Translations under genes and position numbers: made by a program | The notes under the pieces: model-generated | Told to the model about the DNA's origin: nothing | Database searches by the model: none | The model's input: the letters and a program-made list of their open reading frames with translations, nothing else | Shown here: piece after piece, positions 9,795-17,867 of the stretch | Layout of the letters: each line of letters opens with the position of its first letter | Numbering within the stretch: position 1 is the first letter of the stretch | Source of the DNA: Enterobacter_D sp963521185 | GTDB lineage: Bacteria > Pseudomonadota > Gammaproteobacteria > Enterobacterales > Enterobacteriaceae | DNA: 64,000 bases | Direction: 5' to 3' | Assembly: GCA_963521185.1 (NCBI GenBank) | Contig: CAUQTV010000011.1 | Span: forward strand, 79,520-143,519

Positions 9795-9817
9795 TATACC
9801 TTTATACCTGTTATACC
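9795..9817. promoter_or_regulatory. NanR operator (three GGTATA repeats) upstream of nanA
   Basis: On the minus strand the sequence reads GGTATA-ac-a-GGTATA-aa-GGTATA, with units at 9812-9817, 9803-9808 and 9795-9800. Three direct GGTATA repeats are the known NanR binding site of the E. coli nanA promoter. The site lies 36 bases before the nanA start. NanR leaves it when bound by sialic acid, so nanAT should be sialate-inducible. Confidence 0.9.
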
Positions 9818-9881
9818 AGATTAAATAAGCAGCATTTGCATACCGAACGCTTATATTGCGATCGGCTTCACTAAAGGATCG

Positions 9882-10667
9882 TTATTTTTTGGATTTGGAT
9901 CCCTGACCGAAGGCGTGCCAGGTTGCGGATACGCTATTGAGGTGGGTTTGTAACGCGCGATCGGCTTCGTCCGGATCGTGGCGGCGGATCGCATCGACAA
10001 TCGTTATATGCTGGTGATAGCTGACGTTGTTGTGCTGATACAGCTCGGCATCGGACACTTTTGGACGGGCGGCAATCAGCCAGTCCAGCAGGGAAACATG
10101 GATGGCCATAAAGATCGGGTTACCGGGGATTTCCGCCAGCACGCGATGGAACTCAACGTCAGAACGGATAAAAAGCGCATTGTCACCGAGCGACTGGCTG
10201 TTGATCTCCAGCGCCTTTGACAGCCTCTCTATCTGCTCGTCGGTGGCGTATTCCGCCGCGTAGCGCACCAGGCTGGATTCGAAAAACAGGCGAAGCTGTT
10301 CAAAGTGGGTAATGCCGCCTGGCCGGGTGAGAAAGTCTTTCGCCATACCAGAAAGCTCACTGATAATGGTGTCCGCAGAGGGCATCGAGACACGAGCGCG
10401 CTCGCCGTTGTTAATCTGCACCAGCCCTTTGCGCTTGAGCGCCGCCAGCGCTTCGCGCACTGAAGGGCGACCGACGTTAAAAAACTCCATCAGTTCGCGT
10501 TCAGACGGGAGCTGCTCGCCCTGAGCAAACTCCTGACGGCGGATCATCTGCTCAAGCTCCTCTTCCACCATGTCGGAGAGCTTTTTACGCGCCAGCGGAC
10601 GACGACGCAGGCTATGCCCAATAGTTTCAGTGGTGCTATCGCGGTTGTCTTCGCCTGGATTGCTCAT
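9882..10667 (-). CDS. nanR: Sialic acid-responsive GntR/FadR-family repressor
   Basis: Transcriptional repressor of sialic-acid genes. The 261-residue product has an N-terminal arm, a winged helix (about 50-105, with LPSERELMEFFNVGRPSVREAL) and an all-helical FCD ligand domain with metal-binding histidines. It matches E. coli NanR over nearly its whole length except the first 20 residues. The frame opens at 10745, but ATG 10667 fits the family length better. Neither start has a good ribosome site, so the start is less certain. It is co-oriented with nanA, with the operator between them. Confidence 0.93.
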   Translation of the reverse strand: MSNPGEDNRDSTTETIGHSLRRRPLARKKLSDMVEEELEQMIRRQEFAQGEQLPSERELMEFFNVGRPSVREALAALKRKGLVQINNGERARVSMPSADTIISELSGMAKDFLTRPGGITHFEQLRLFFESSLVRYAAEYATDEQIERLSKALEINSQSLGDNALFIRSDVEFHRVLAEIPGNPIFMAIHVSLLDWLIAARPKVSDAELYQHNNVSYHQHITIVDAIRRHDPDEADRALQTHLNSVSATWHAFGQGSKSKK

Positions 10668-10774
10668 ACGCGCCGTGTCAGTGAAAGAGGAAAAGTGCGA
10701 ACAAATTTCATGATAACACAGGAAAATCGGGGGTGCGAAACGCAAACGGTTTGGTAAGTGTGGGGAATTGCAGA

Positions 10775-10812
10775 TAAAAAAACAGGCCCGAGGGGGCCTG
10801 TCAGATTTTTTT
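10775..10812 (-). terminator. Rho-independent terminator of sspAB
   Basis: ACAGGCCC / GGGGCCTGT hairpin with a U-run on the minus strand (the A-run at 10776-10782). It lies directly behind sspB. Confidence 0.85.
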
Positions 10813-10817
10813 AGCGC

Positions 10818-11315
10818 TTATTTCACAACGCGTAACGCCGGACGGCCACCGCGCGGAGGCGGGGTGTCATCAGGATCGTTGTCTTCTTCGTGATCGGGTT
10901 TGTCGCCATCGATAACTGACATCACCGTTTCGCTATCCGTGGTGATCGCCTCTTCGTCATCGTTGAGACTCGCGGATTCACCGTCGTAAGCCGCTTCTGG
11001 CTCGAACATGGTGCCTGCACCATTTTCACGGGCATAGATCGCCAGTACGGCCGCCAGCGGAACATAAACCTGACGCGGAACGCCACCGAAACGCGCGTTA
11101 AAGCGCACTTCGTCGTTGGCCAGCTCCAGGTTACCCACGGCACGCGGTGCGATGTTCAACACAATTTGCCCATCGCGCGCGTATTCCATCGGCACGCGTA
11201 CACCGGGCAACGTCACGTCTACCACCAGATGCGGCGTGAGCTGGTTATCCAGCAACCATTCATAGAATGCGCGCAGCAGATACGGACGGCGTGGAGACAG
11301 TTGTGACATTTCCAT
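10818..11315 (-). CDS. sspB: ClpXP protease adaptor SspB
   Basis: SspB binds ssrA-tagged peptides and hands them to ClpXP. The 165-residue protein has the conserved dimeric peptide-binding domain in the first 110 residues (PYLLRAFYEWLLDN, FGG-PRQV). An acidic flexible linker follows, then the C-terminal ClpX-docking tail RGGRPALRVVK. The order domain-linker-tail is the family hallmark. It starts 5 bases after the sspA stop, so the two are translated from one message. Confidence 0.97.
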   Translation of the reverse strand: MEMSQLSPRRPYLLRAFYEWLLDNQLTPHLVVDVTLPGVRVPMEYARDGQIVLNIAPRAVGNLELANDEVRFNARFGGVPRQVYVPLAAVLAIYARENGAGTMFEPEAAYDGESASLNDDEEAITTDSETVMSVIDGDKPDHEEDNDPDDTPPPRGGRPALRVVK

Positions 11316-11320
11316 GCGGT

Positions 11321-11959
11321 TTAACCTCTGCCAAGGCGCATTTCACGCTCGGGTTCAGTCAGCGACGCGAGGAAAGAGTCGCGCTCGAAGACGCGGGTCA
11401 TGTAGCCTTTCAGCTCTTTCGCACCTGCGCCACTGAGTTCAATACCCAGCTGCGGCAGACGCCATAACAGCGGTGCCAGGTAGCAATCGACCAGGCTGAA
11501 CTCATCGCTCAGGAAGTACGGTTTTTGTCCAAAGACAGGGGCAATAGCCAGCAGCTCTTCGCGCAGTTGTTTACGTGCGGTATCAGCCTGAGCACCGGTG
11601 CTGTTCACGATAACGTTCATCAGTGAGTACCAGTCTTTCTCGATACGCTGCATGTACAGGCGGCTTTCGCCACGCGCAACCGGATACACCGGCATCAGCG
11701 GCGGATGCGGGAAACGCTCATCCAGGTATTCCATAATGATGCGAGATTCCCAAAGGGTCAGCTCGCGATCCACCAGTGTCGGGACGCTTTGATTCGGGTT
11801 GAGGTCAATCAGATCCTGAGGCGGATTATCCTTTTCCACGTGCTCAATTTCAAAACTGACACCTTTTTCAGCCAGCACGATGCGGACTTGATGGCTATAG
11901 ATGTCAGTAGGACCAGAAAACAGCGTCATTACCGAACGTTTGTTGGCAGCGACAGCCAT
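11321..11959 (-). CDS. sspA: Stringent starvation protein A (GST-fold RNA polymerase-associated protein)
   Basis: SspA binds sigma70 RNA polymerase and supports stationary-phase and acid-stress expression. The 212-residue protein has a thioredoxin-like N-terminal half (MTLFSGPTDIYSHQVRIVLAEKG) and an all-helical GST C-terminal half. The family lacks glutathione transferase activity. Upstream are the ribosomal genes rplM-rpsI; downstream is sspB with only 5 bases between. Confidence 0.97.
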   Translation of the reverse strand: MAVAANKRSVMTLFSGPTDIYSHQVRIVLAEKGVSFEIEHVEKDNPPQDLIDLNPNQSVPTLVDRELTLWESRIIMEYLDERFPHPPLMPVYPVARGESRLYMQRIEKDWYSLMNVIVNSTGAQADTARKQLREELLAIAPVFGQKPYFLSDEFSLVDCYLAPLLWRLPQLGIELSGAGAKELKGYMTRVFERDSFLASLTEPEREMRLGRG

Positions 11960-12268
11960 GAAAACCTCCAGGTATATTCAGAATAGTACTGCTGCGAGCC
12001 ACACAGTGACCAGCCAGATGTAAGTAACCCATCCACCCGCGAACATTTCATTGTTCAAAATGACAACAAAAATGAACTATCCCCGGCATTTGGGCAGAAA
12101 ATTGGTTGATAGTTTACCAGATTTTGCGACCTTTGTGGTGAGGGGATTCCGGAAATGCGGAAAAAGAGGCGAGAATCAATCTATTACTGTGGATATCTTA
12201 ATTTTTGTTCATAAAAAAACCCGCCGAAGCGGGTCTTTTCGCCAATCGTTCTGCAAAGCAGAAACGAA
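11960..12268. promoter_or_regulatory. Region between rpsI and sspA (sspA promoter region)
   Basis: 309 bases. The right end holds the rpsI terminator (12212-12239). The rest should carry the sspA promoter on the minus strand. A short inverted repeat, GAACA-N6-TGTTC, lies at about 12042-12057. No gene is supported; the plus-strand frame 12051-12272 runs through the terminator. Confidence 0.5.
12212..12239 (-). terminator. Rho-independent terminator of rplM-rpsI
   Basis: ACCCGC-CGAA-GCGGGT is a tight tetraloop hairpin, with a U-run on the minus strand from the A-run at 12213-12218. Confidence 0.88.
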
Positions 12269-12661
12269 TTAACGTTTGGAGAACTGCGGACGACGACGTG
12301 CTTTACGCAGGCCGACTTTCTTACGTTCAACCTGACGAGCATCACGAGTAACGAAGCCAGCTTTACGCAGTTCGCCACGCAGGGACTCATCGTACTCCAT
12401 CAGAGCGCGGGTGATACCGTGACGGATCGCACCAGCCTGACCAGAGATACCACCACCTTTAACGGTGATGTACAGATCCAGTTTCTCAACCATGTCGACC
12501 AGTTCCAGCGGCTGACGAACTACCATGCGGGCAGTTTCACGACCGAAGTACTGTTCCAGAGAACGTTGGTTGATAACGATTTTGCCACTGCCCGGTTTGA
12601 TAAAAACGCGAGCTGCGGAACTTTTGCGGCGACCAGTGCCGTAGTATTGATTTTCAGCCAT
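12269..12661 (-). CDS. rpsI: 30S ribosomal protein S9
   Basis: Small-subunit protein whose C-terminal tail reaches the decoding site. The 130-residue product has the typical start (AENQYYGTGRRKSSAARVF), the GRETAR region and the basic tail ending RRRPQFSKR. ATG 12661 gives the family N-terminus; two upstream codons in the same frame (MA) are not part of it. It follows rplM after 14 bases. Confidence 0.99.
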   Translation of the reverse strand: MAENQYYGTGRRKSSAARVFIKPGSGKIVINQRSLEQYFGRETARMVVRQPLELVDMVEKLDLYITVKGGGISGQAGAIRHGITRALMEYDESLRGELRKAGFVTRDARQVERKKVGLRKARRRPQFSKR

Positions 12662-12675
12662 TGCCATAATCCCGA

Positions 12676-13104
12676 TTAGATGTCCAGAACTTGCGGTTGC
12701 TGTGCCGCGTGGTTGTGCTCGTTACCCGCGTAAACTTTCAGTTTACGGTACATAGCACGACCCAGCGGGCCTTTTGGCAGCATGCCTTTAACCGCGATTT
12801 CAATCACACGCTCAGGACGGCGGGCAATCATCTCTTCAAAGGTCGCTTCTTTGATACCACCGATGTGGCCGGTGTGATGGTAGTACATTTTGTCAGTACG
12901 CTTGTTGCCGGTTACAGCAACTTTTTCTGCGTTCAGAACGATGATGTAATCACCAGTATCGACGTGCGGAGTGTATTCCGCTTTGTGCTTACCGCGCAGG
13001 CGACGAGCCAGTTCGGTAGCCAGACGGCCCAGAGTTTTACCGGTCGCGTCAACAACATACCAGTCGCGTTTTACGGTTTCTGGTTTAGCTGTAAAAGTTT
13101 TCAT
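12676..13104 (-). CDS. rplM: 50S ribosomal protein L13
   Basis: Early-assembling large-subunit protein. The 142-residue protein has the MKTFTAKPETVKRDWYVVDA start and the PKGPLGR motif. ATG 13104 is chosen because the extra 15 residues of the longer frame are not part of L13. It leads the rplM-rpsI operon. In E. coli L13 is reported to repress its own mRNA. The roughly 150-base leader here would be where this acts, but I did not identify the element. Confidence 0.99.
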   Translation of the reverse strand: MKTFTAKPETVKRDWYVVDATGKTLGRLATELARRLRGKHKAEYTPHVDTGDYIIVLNAEKVAVTGNKRTDKMYYHHTGHIGGIKEATFEEMIARRPERVIEIAVKGMLPKGPLGRAMYRKLKVYAGNEHNHAAQQPQVLDI

Positions 13105-13266
13105 TAAAAGCTTACCCAAATAATAAGTTACACGTTGGTGAACACCCAAACGTTTGTCAGTTGAGGTTCACACGACATTGTCCAGCAAACCTACCCCTTC
13201 GAATAGCCTATGCCGGCACATAGAAAGTTTTGGGAAAAAAACCTTCTCGTAACGTGGGGTCGCAAG

Positions 13267-13302
13267 ATTATAGAGAAGTCAGGGTCAAAGATCGACCCCT
13301 TT
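13267..13302 (-). promoter_or_regulatory. Probable sigma70 promoter of rplM-rpsI
   Basis: On the minus strand a perfect -10 box TATAAT (13267-13272) lies about 160 bases before rplM, with GATCTTTGACC upstream. The -35 match at the right spacing is poor, as is common for ribosomal promoters with strong upstream regions. Confidence 0.5.
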
Positions 13303-13344
13303 ATGTAATTCGGCGCGGGTTTTTCGGGGTTTGCGTTTGTGCTG

Positions 13345-13392
13345 CTTGATGCCCTCATCCCCAGCCCTTCTCCCACGGGGAGCAGGGGGCAT
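13345..13392. repeat. GC-rich intergenic hairpin behind zapE
   Basis: A run of C-rich sequence (CCCCAGCCCTTCTCCC) is followed after three bases by a G-rich partner (GGGGAGCAGGGGG), forming an imperfect long hairpin. Similar CCCCTCT/AGAGGGG hairpins lie behind argR and aaeR in this window. It may end zapE transcription, although no U-run follows. Confidence 0.4.
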
Positions 13393-13394
13393 TA

Positions 13395-14519
13395 TTACGC
13401 CAAATGCTCGCGCTTCAGGTACTCTTCGCTTTGCATCTCTTGCAGACGCGACAGGCAGCGCTGGAACTCAAACTTCAGCCGTTCACCCTGATAAATGGTG
13501 TGCAGCGGCGCGGCGGCGCTCACCACCAGCTTCACATGGCGCTCGTAAAACTCATCCACCAGCGCGATAAAACGCCGTGCTTCGCTCTCCATCAGCGGCG
13601 TCATGACCGGCACATCAAACAGCATGACGGTATGGAACAGGCGCGACAGTGCAATGTAGTCGTGCTGGCTGCGCGCGTCCACGCACAGCGTGGTGAACGA
13701 CACCGCCAGCGTCTGATTTTCCACGCCGAGCGTGGGCAGCGGGCGATGGTTAATCTCAAGTTCAGGCCGATTTTCTCGTTGCCCGCCCGCCAGCGCCTGC
13801 CACAGTTTTTCCATTTGTGCGGCGGTGTCCGCGTTGAGCGGCGACAGCCACAGGTGCGCCTGCGTCAGCGTGCGCAGTCGGTAGTCCACCCCCGCGTCCA
13901 CGTTCATCACGTCGCAATAGTGCTTAATGGCGTCGATAGCCGGGAGAAAACGCGCCCGCTGCAAACCGTTACGATACAGCTCATCGGGCGGAATATTCGA
14001 GGTGGCGACCAGCGTGATGCCCCGTGCGAACAGGGCCTTCATCAGCCCGCCCAGCAGCATGGCGTCGGTAATGTCCGAAACAAAAAATTCATCAAAGCAC
14101 AGCACGTCAGTTTCCGCTTTGAAACGCTCGGCAATTGTATCCAGTGGATCCGTTTGCCCTTGCAGCGCCGTCAGCTCTTCATGCACGCGCAGCATAAAGC
14201 GGTGAAAGTGCAGACGCTGTTTTCGCGTGCCCGGCAGGCTTTGGTAGAACATGTCCATCAGCCAGGTTTTGCCGCGTCCGACGCCGCCCCACATATAAAG
14301 CCCGCGCACCGGCGTCAGCACTTTTTCGTCACGTTTTCCCAGCAGTTTGCCAAACTTCGCCAGCAGTCCGCCGCTCTGCGCGGGCGCGGGTCTGGTCGTG
14401 GTTAATTCCTGATAGATCGTTTCCAGCCGGTTAACGGCTTCGCGCTGCACGTCATCAGTCTGATGCGTGCCCGCGTCAAGGGCGAGCTGGTAGCGCGATG
14501 TGGGGGTAAAGCTTTGCAT
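13395..14519 (-). CDS. zapE: Cell-division AFG1-like ATPase ZapE
   Basis: ZapE is a P-loop ATPase that acts on the Z-ring during constriction, mainly under stress. The 374-residue product has Walker A GGVGRGKT at 78-85 and a Walker B-like CFDEFFVSD further on. The AFG1 family fold is recognisable through the arginine-rich SRLFHTVMLFDVPVM region. Length matches YhcM of E. coli. It is divergent from zapG, another division protein. Confidence 0.95.
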   Translation of the reverse strand: MQSFTPTSRYQLALDAGTHQTDDVQREAVNRLETIYQELTTTRPAPAQSGGLLAKFGKLLGKRDEKVLTPVRGLYMWGGVGRGKTWLMDMFYQSLPGTRKQRLHFHRFMLRVHEELTALQGQTDPLDTIAERFKAETDVLCFDEFFVSDITDAMLLGGLMKALFARGITLVATSNIPPDELYRNGLQRARFLPAIDAIKHYCDVMNVDAGVDYRLRTLTQAHLWLSPLNADTAAQMEKLWQALAGGQRENRPELEINHRPLPTLGVENQTLAVSFTTLCVDARSQHDYIALSRLFHTVMLFDVPVMTPLMESEARRFIALVDEFYERHVKLVVSAAAPLHTIYQGERLKFEFQRCLSRLQEMQSEEYLKREHLA

Positions 14520-14712
14520 GATGTTGTTGTTATTCCTTGAATATCGATATGCCGCAGGTCACGGTTGGCGAAAAAAAGGCCGTTCTACACTACGCGATGC
14601 AGCGCTAGGATTCCACTTATACGGGATTAGCGGTTATAGTGGCATAATCAGGCACAGGCAAGGAGCCTCACCGCCAACACCCTACGGAACCACAAGACAA
14701 TGGGAGATGTTC

Positions 14713-15111
14713 ATGACCTGGGAATATGCGCTAATTGGTTTAGTCGTCGGCATCGTGATCGGTGCTGTGGCCATGCGTTTTGGTAATCGTAAATTACGTC
14801 AGCAGCAGGCCTTGCAGTACGAGCTGGAAAAAAATAAAGCCGAGCTGGCAGAGTATCGCGAAGAGATCGTTGGGCACTTCGCGCGCAGCGCCGAGCTGCT
14901 GGATAACATGGCGCATGACTATCGTCAGCTCTATCAACACATGGCAACCAGCTCCACGCAGCTGCTGCCGGAAATGACCGAAGAGATGAACCCGTTCCGT
15001 AATCGTCTGGCAGAGTCAGAAGCGGGTAACGATCAGGCACCGGTACAGATGCCGCGTGATTATTCCGAAGGGGCTTCTGGCCTGCTTCGCGGTGCGCCAA
15101 AACGCGATTAA
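14713..15111 (+). CDS. zapG: Inner-membrane cell-division protein ZapG (YhcB, DUF1043)
   Basis: Small membrane-anchored protein linked to division and envelope growth. The 132 residues comprise one N-terminal membrane segment (YALIGLVVGIVIGAVAM), a coiled coil (about 25-90) and a conserved tail (QMPRDYSEGASGLL). ATG 14713 has GGGAG upstream and gives the family start MTWEYALIG. The open frame to 14500 has no homologous sequence. Confidence 0.96.
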   Translation: MTWEYALIGLVVGIVIGAVAMRFGNRKLRQQQALQYELEKNKAELAEYREEIVGHFARSAELLDNMAHDYRQLYQHMATSSTQLLPEMTEEMNPFRNRLAESEAGNDQAPVQMPRDYSEGASGLLRGAPKRD

Positions 15112-15132
15112 TCGCCGATCCTCTTATTTTTA

Positions 15133-15153
15133 CGGGCGTACGCGTTACGCCCG
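15133..15153. terminator. Hairpin behind zapG
   Basis: A perfect 8-base inverted repeat CGGGCGTA / TACGCCCG with a 5-base loop lies 21 bases after zapG. There is no clean U-run, so it may be a weak terminator or a 3' stabilising hairpin. Confidence 0.4.
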
Positions 15154-15278
15154 CCCCTTCTTTCCCATCACAGCTATTATTTAGTCATTGTCCGCATTGT
15201 TACCCGGTTGAAAATTCAATAACATCAACTTGTTTTGGGCGATTTTCCTTACACTTCAGGTTACGAGAGCCAGCATCA

Positions 15279-16646
15279 ATGAAGAAACAAACCCAGCTGT
15301 TGAGTGCGTTAGCGTTAAGTGTCGGGTTATCTCTCTCGGCACCCTTTCAGGCAATGGCGGCGCTGCCGTCGCAGGTTCCTGGCCAGCCAGCTATCCCGAG
15401 TCTTGCGCCAATGCTGGAGAAAGTGTTACCGGCCGTGGTGAGCGTGCAGGTTGAAGGCACCGCTGTGCAGGGGCAAAAAGTACCTGAAGAGCTGAAAAAA
15501 TATTTCGGTGAGGAGTTACCTGACCCGCAGGCGCAGCCGTTTGAAGGCTTAGGCTCCGGTGTGATCATCGACGCCGCGAAAGGCTACGTGCTGACCAATA
15601 ATCACGTCATCAATCAGGCGCAGAAGATCAACGTCCAGCTTAACGATGGCCGTGAATTCGAAGCCAAACTGATTGGCGGCGACGATCAGAGTGATATCGC
15701 GCTGCTACAGCTGCAAAACGCGACCCACCTGACGCAGATTGCCGTCGCCGACTCCGATAAATTGCGCGTGGGCGATTTCGCCGTCGCCGTGGGTAACCCG
15801 TTTGGCCTGGGGCAAACCGCGACATCGGGCATCGTTTCTGCGCTGGGGCGCAGCGGATTAAACCTGGAAGGGCTGGAAAACTTTATCCAGACCGACGCCT
15901 CAATTAACCGTGGCAACTCTGGCGGCGCATTGTTAAACCTCAACGGCGAGCTTATTGGGATCAATACCGCGATCCTCGCGCCAGGGGGCGGCAGCGTGGG
16001 CATTGGCTTTGCGATCCCAAGCAACATGGCGCAGACGCTGGCCCAGCAGCTGATCCAGTTCGGTGAAATCAAACGCGGTCTGCTCGGCATTAAAGGCACC
16101 GAAATGAGCGCGGATATTGCCAAAGCCTTTAATTTAAACGTGCAGCGCGGTGCGTTTGTCAGTGAAGTGCTGCCGAATTCGGGTTCGGCGAAAGCCGGGA
16201 TCAAATCGGGCGATGTGATTGTCAGTCTCAACGGTAAACCGCTCAACAGCTTTGCCGAACTGCGCTCCCGCATTGCCACCACGGAGCCGGGAACCAAAGT
16301 GAAGCTGGGTCTGCTGCGCGATGGCAAAGCGCAGGAAGTGGAAGTGACGCTGGATAAAAACTCCTCTTCCTCCGCCAGCGCGGAAATCATCTCGCCGTCG
16401 CTGCAAGGCGCTACGCTGAGCGACGGGCAGTTGAAAGATGGCACCAAAGGCATTTCCGTTGATGAAGTGGAAAAAGCCAGCGCTGCCGCTCAGGCCGGTT
16501 TGCACAAAGATGATGTGATCATCGGCGTTAACCGCGAGCGCGTTCAGTCCATCGCGGAAATGCGTAAAGTGCTGGAAGCGAAGCCGAATATCATTGCCCT
16601 GCACGTGGTGCGCGGCAACGAGACGATCTATTTATTATTACGTTAA
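15279..16646 (+). CDS. degQ: Periplasmic serine endoprotease DegQ
   Basis: HtrA-family protease and chaperone that degrades misfolded periplasmic proteins. The 455-residue product has a signal peptide ending at about residue 27 (FQAMA). The catalytic triad is His109 (NNHVIN), Asp139 (SDIALLQ) and Ser214 (GNSGGAL). Two PDZ domains follow (about 260-350 and 370-455). The Q-linker of DegP is absent and the length is that of DegQ. It is followed by degS after a hairpin and 92 bases. Confidence 0.97.
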   Translation: MKKQTQLLSALALSVGLSLSAPFQAMAALPSQVPGQPAIPSLAPMLEKVLPAVVSVQVEGTAVQGQKVPEELKKYFGEELPDPQAQPFEGLGSGVIIDAAKGYVLTNNHVINQAQKINVQLNDGREFEAKLIGGDDQSDIALLQLQNATHLTQIAVADSDKLRVGDFAVAVGNPFGLGQTATSGIVSALGRSGLNLEGLENFIQTDASINRGNSGGALLNLNGELIGINTAILAPGGGSVGIGFAIPSNMAQTLAQQLIQFGEIKRGLLGIKGTEMSADIAKAFNLNVQRGAFVSEVLPNSGSAKAGIKSGDVIVSLNGKPLNSFAELRSRIATTEPGTKVKLGLLRDGKAQEVEVTLDKNSSSSASAEIISPSLQGATLSDGQLKDGTKGISVDEVEKASAAAQAGLHKDDVIIGVNRERVQSIAEMRKVLEAKPNIIALHVVRGNETIYLLLR

Positions 16647-16657
16647 GCATTTGCGAT

Positions 16658-16689
16658 TCCGGACATCATCGCCACGTGTGATGTCCGGA
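16658..16689. repeat. Perfect hairpin between degQ and degS
   Basis: TCCGGACATCA (16658-16668) and TGATGTCCGGA (16679-16689) form an 11-base perfect stem with a 10-base loop. No U-run follows. It may protect degQ mRNA ends or act as a single REP-like unit. Confidence 0.65.
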
Positions 16690-16738
16690 TAACTCATGCT
16701 ATGCTGCCCTTTCTCTCTATTATGACGCCTGCATCATC

Positions 16739-17806
16739 ATGTTTGTGAAGCTCCTACGCTCGGTTGCGATCGGTTTAATTGTCGGTGGCCTTCTTTTGGC
16801 TGCTCTGCCCTCTTTACGTCAGTTAAACCCGCTGGCGGCACCCAAATTCGACAGCACCGATGAAACGCCGGTGAGCTATAACCGGGCGGTGCGTCGCGCA
16901 GCGCCCGCGGTGGTAAACGTCTATAACCGCAGCATGAACAATTCGTCCAACAATCAACTCGAAATCCGCACCTTGGGCTCTGGCGTGATCATGGACGAGC
17001 GCGGGTACATCATTACCAACAAGCATGTGATTAACGATGCCGATCAGATCATCGTCGCCTTGCAGGATGGCCGCGTGTTTGAAGCGCTGCTGGTCGGCTC
17101 CGACGCGTTAACGGATCTGGCGGTGTTAAAAGTGAATTCCAACAGCGGGCTGCCCGTGATCCCCATCAACCCGAAACGCATGCCGCACATCGGTGATGTG
17201 GTGATGGCGATTGGCAACCCGTACAACCTCGGGCAGACCATCACCCAGGGGATCGTCAGCGCCACCGGGCGTATCGGCCTGAACCCGTCGGGGCGGCAGA
17301 ATTTCCTGCAAACGGATGCGTCCATCAATCACGGTAACTCGGGCGGTGCGCTGGTTAACTCCCTCGGCGAACTGATGGGCATCAACACCCTTTCCTTTGA
17401 TAAGAGCAACGATGGGGAAACGCCCGAAGGCATCGGCTTTGCCATTCCGTTCCAGCTGGCGACCAAAATCATGGATAAGCTGATCCGCGACGGTCGCGTG
17501 ATCCGTGGTTACATTGGCATCAGTGGCCGGGAGATTGCACCGCTGCATACCCAGGGCGGCGGCATCGATCAGATTCAGGGGATTGTGGTGAATGAAGTTG
17601 CGGCAGATGGCCCGGCCGCGCGCGCAGGTATTCAGGTGAATGACGTGATCGTGTCGGTCAACGGCAAACCGGCGGTCTCTGCGCTGGAGACAATGGACCA
17701 GGTGGCGGAGATCCGCCCGGGTTCAGAAATCCCGGTGGACGTCATGCGTGAAGACAAAAAACTGTCGTTGAAAGTGACGATACAGGAATACCCGGCGACC
17801 AATTGA
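16739..17806 (+). CDS. degS: Outer-membrane stress sensor protease DegS
   Basis: Inner-membrane-anchored protease. It cleaves RseA when its PDZ domain senses unfolded outer-membrane proteins, releasing sigma-E. The 355-residue product has an uncleaved N-terminal membrane anchor (about 5-24) and a triad His96 (TNKHVIN), Asp126 (TDLAVLK) and Ser201 (GNSGGAL), at the same numbers as in E. coli. One C-terminal PDZ domain follows. It probably has its own promoter. Confidence 0.97.
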   Translation: MFVKLLRSVAIGLIVGGLLLAALPSLRQLNPLAAPKFDSTDETPVSYNRAVRRAAPAVVNVYNRSMNNSSNNQLEIRTLGSGVIMDERGYIITNKHVINDADQIIVALQDGRVFEALLVGSDALTDLAVLKVNSNSGLPVIPINPKRMPHIGDVVMAIGNPYNLGQTITQGIVSATGRIGLNPSGRQNFLQTDASINHGNSGGALVNSLGELMGINTLSFDKSNDGETPEGIGFAIPFQLATKIMDKLIRDGRVIRGYIGISGREIAPLHTQGGGIDQIQGIVVNEVAADGPAARAGIQVNDVIVSVNGKPAVSALETMDQVAEIRPGSEIPVDVMREDKKLSLKVTIQEYPATN

Positions 17807-17819
17807 TCCCCCGCGCCAT

Positions 17820-17855
17820 AAAAAAAGCCGGTCACTGTGTGAACCGGCTTTTTTC
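17820..17855. terminator. Bidirectional terminator between degS and mdh
   Basis: AAAAAAGCCGGT and ACCGGCTTTTTT form a perfect 12-base stem around a 10-base loop. A/T runs lie on both sides and serve both convergent genes. Confidence 0.92.
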
Positions 17856-17867
17856 GTGGTGTCAGCC

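Noticed and set aside
10668..10745. N-terminal extension of nanR by 26 codons
   Set aside because: Hydrophobic, cysteine-rich residues not found in NanR; the shorter form has the family length.
13404..14405. 333-codon open frame on the plus strand opposite zapE
   Set aside because: Antisense shadow of a conserved ATPase gene; composition is rich in H, Q and R as usual for such shadows.
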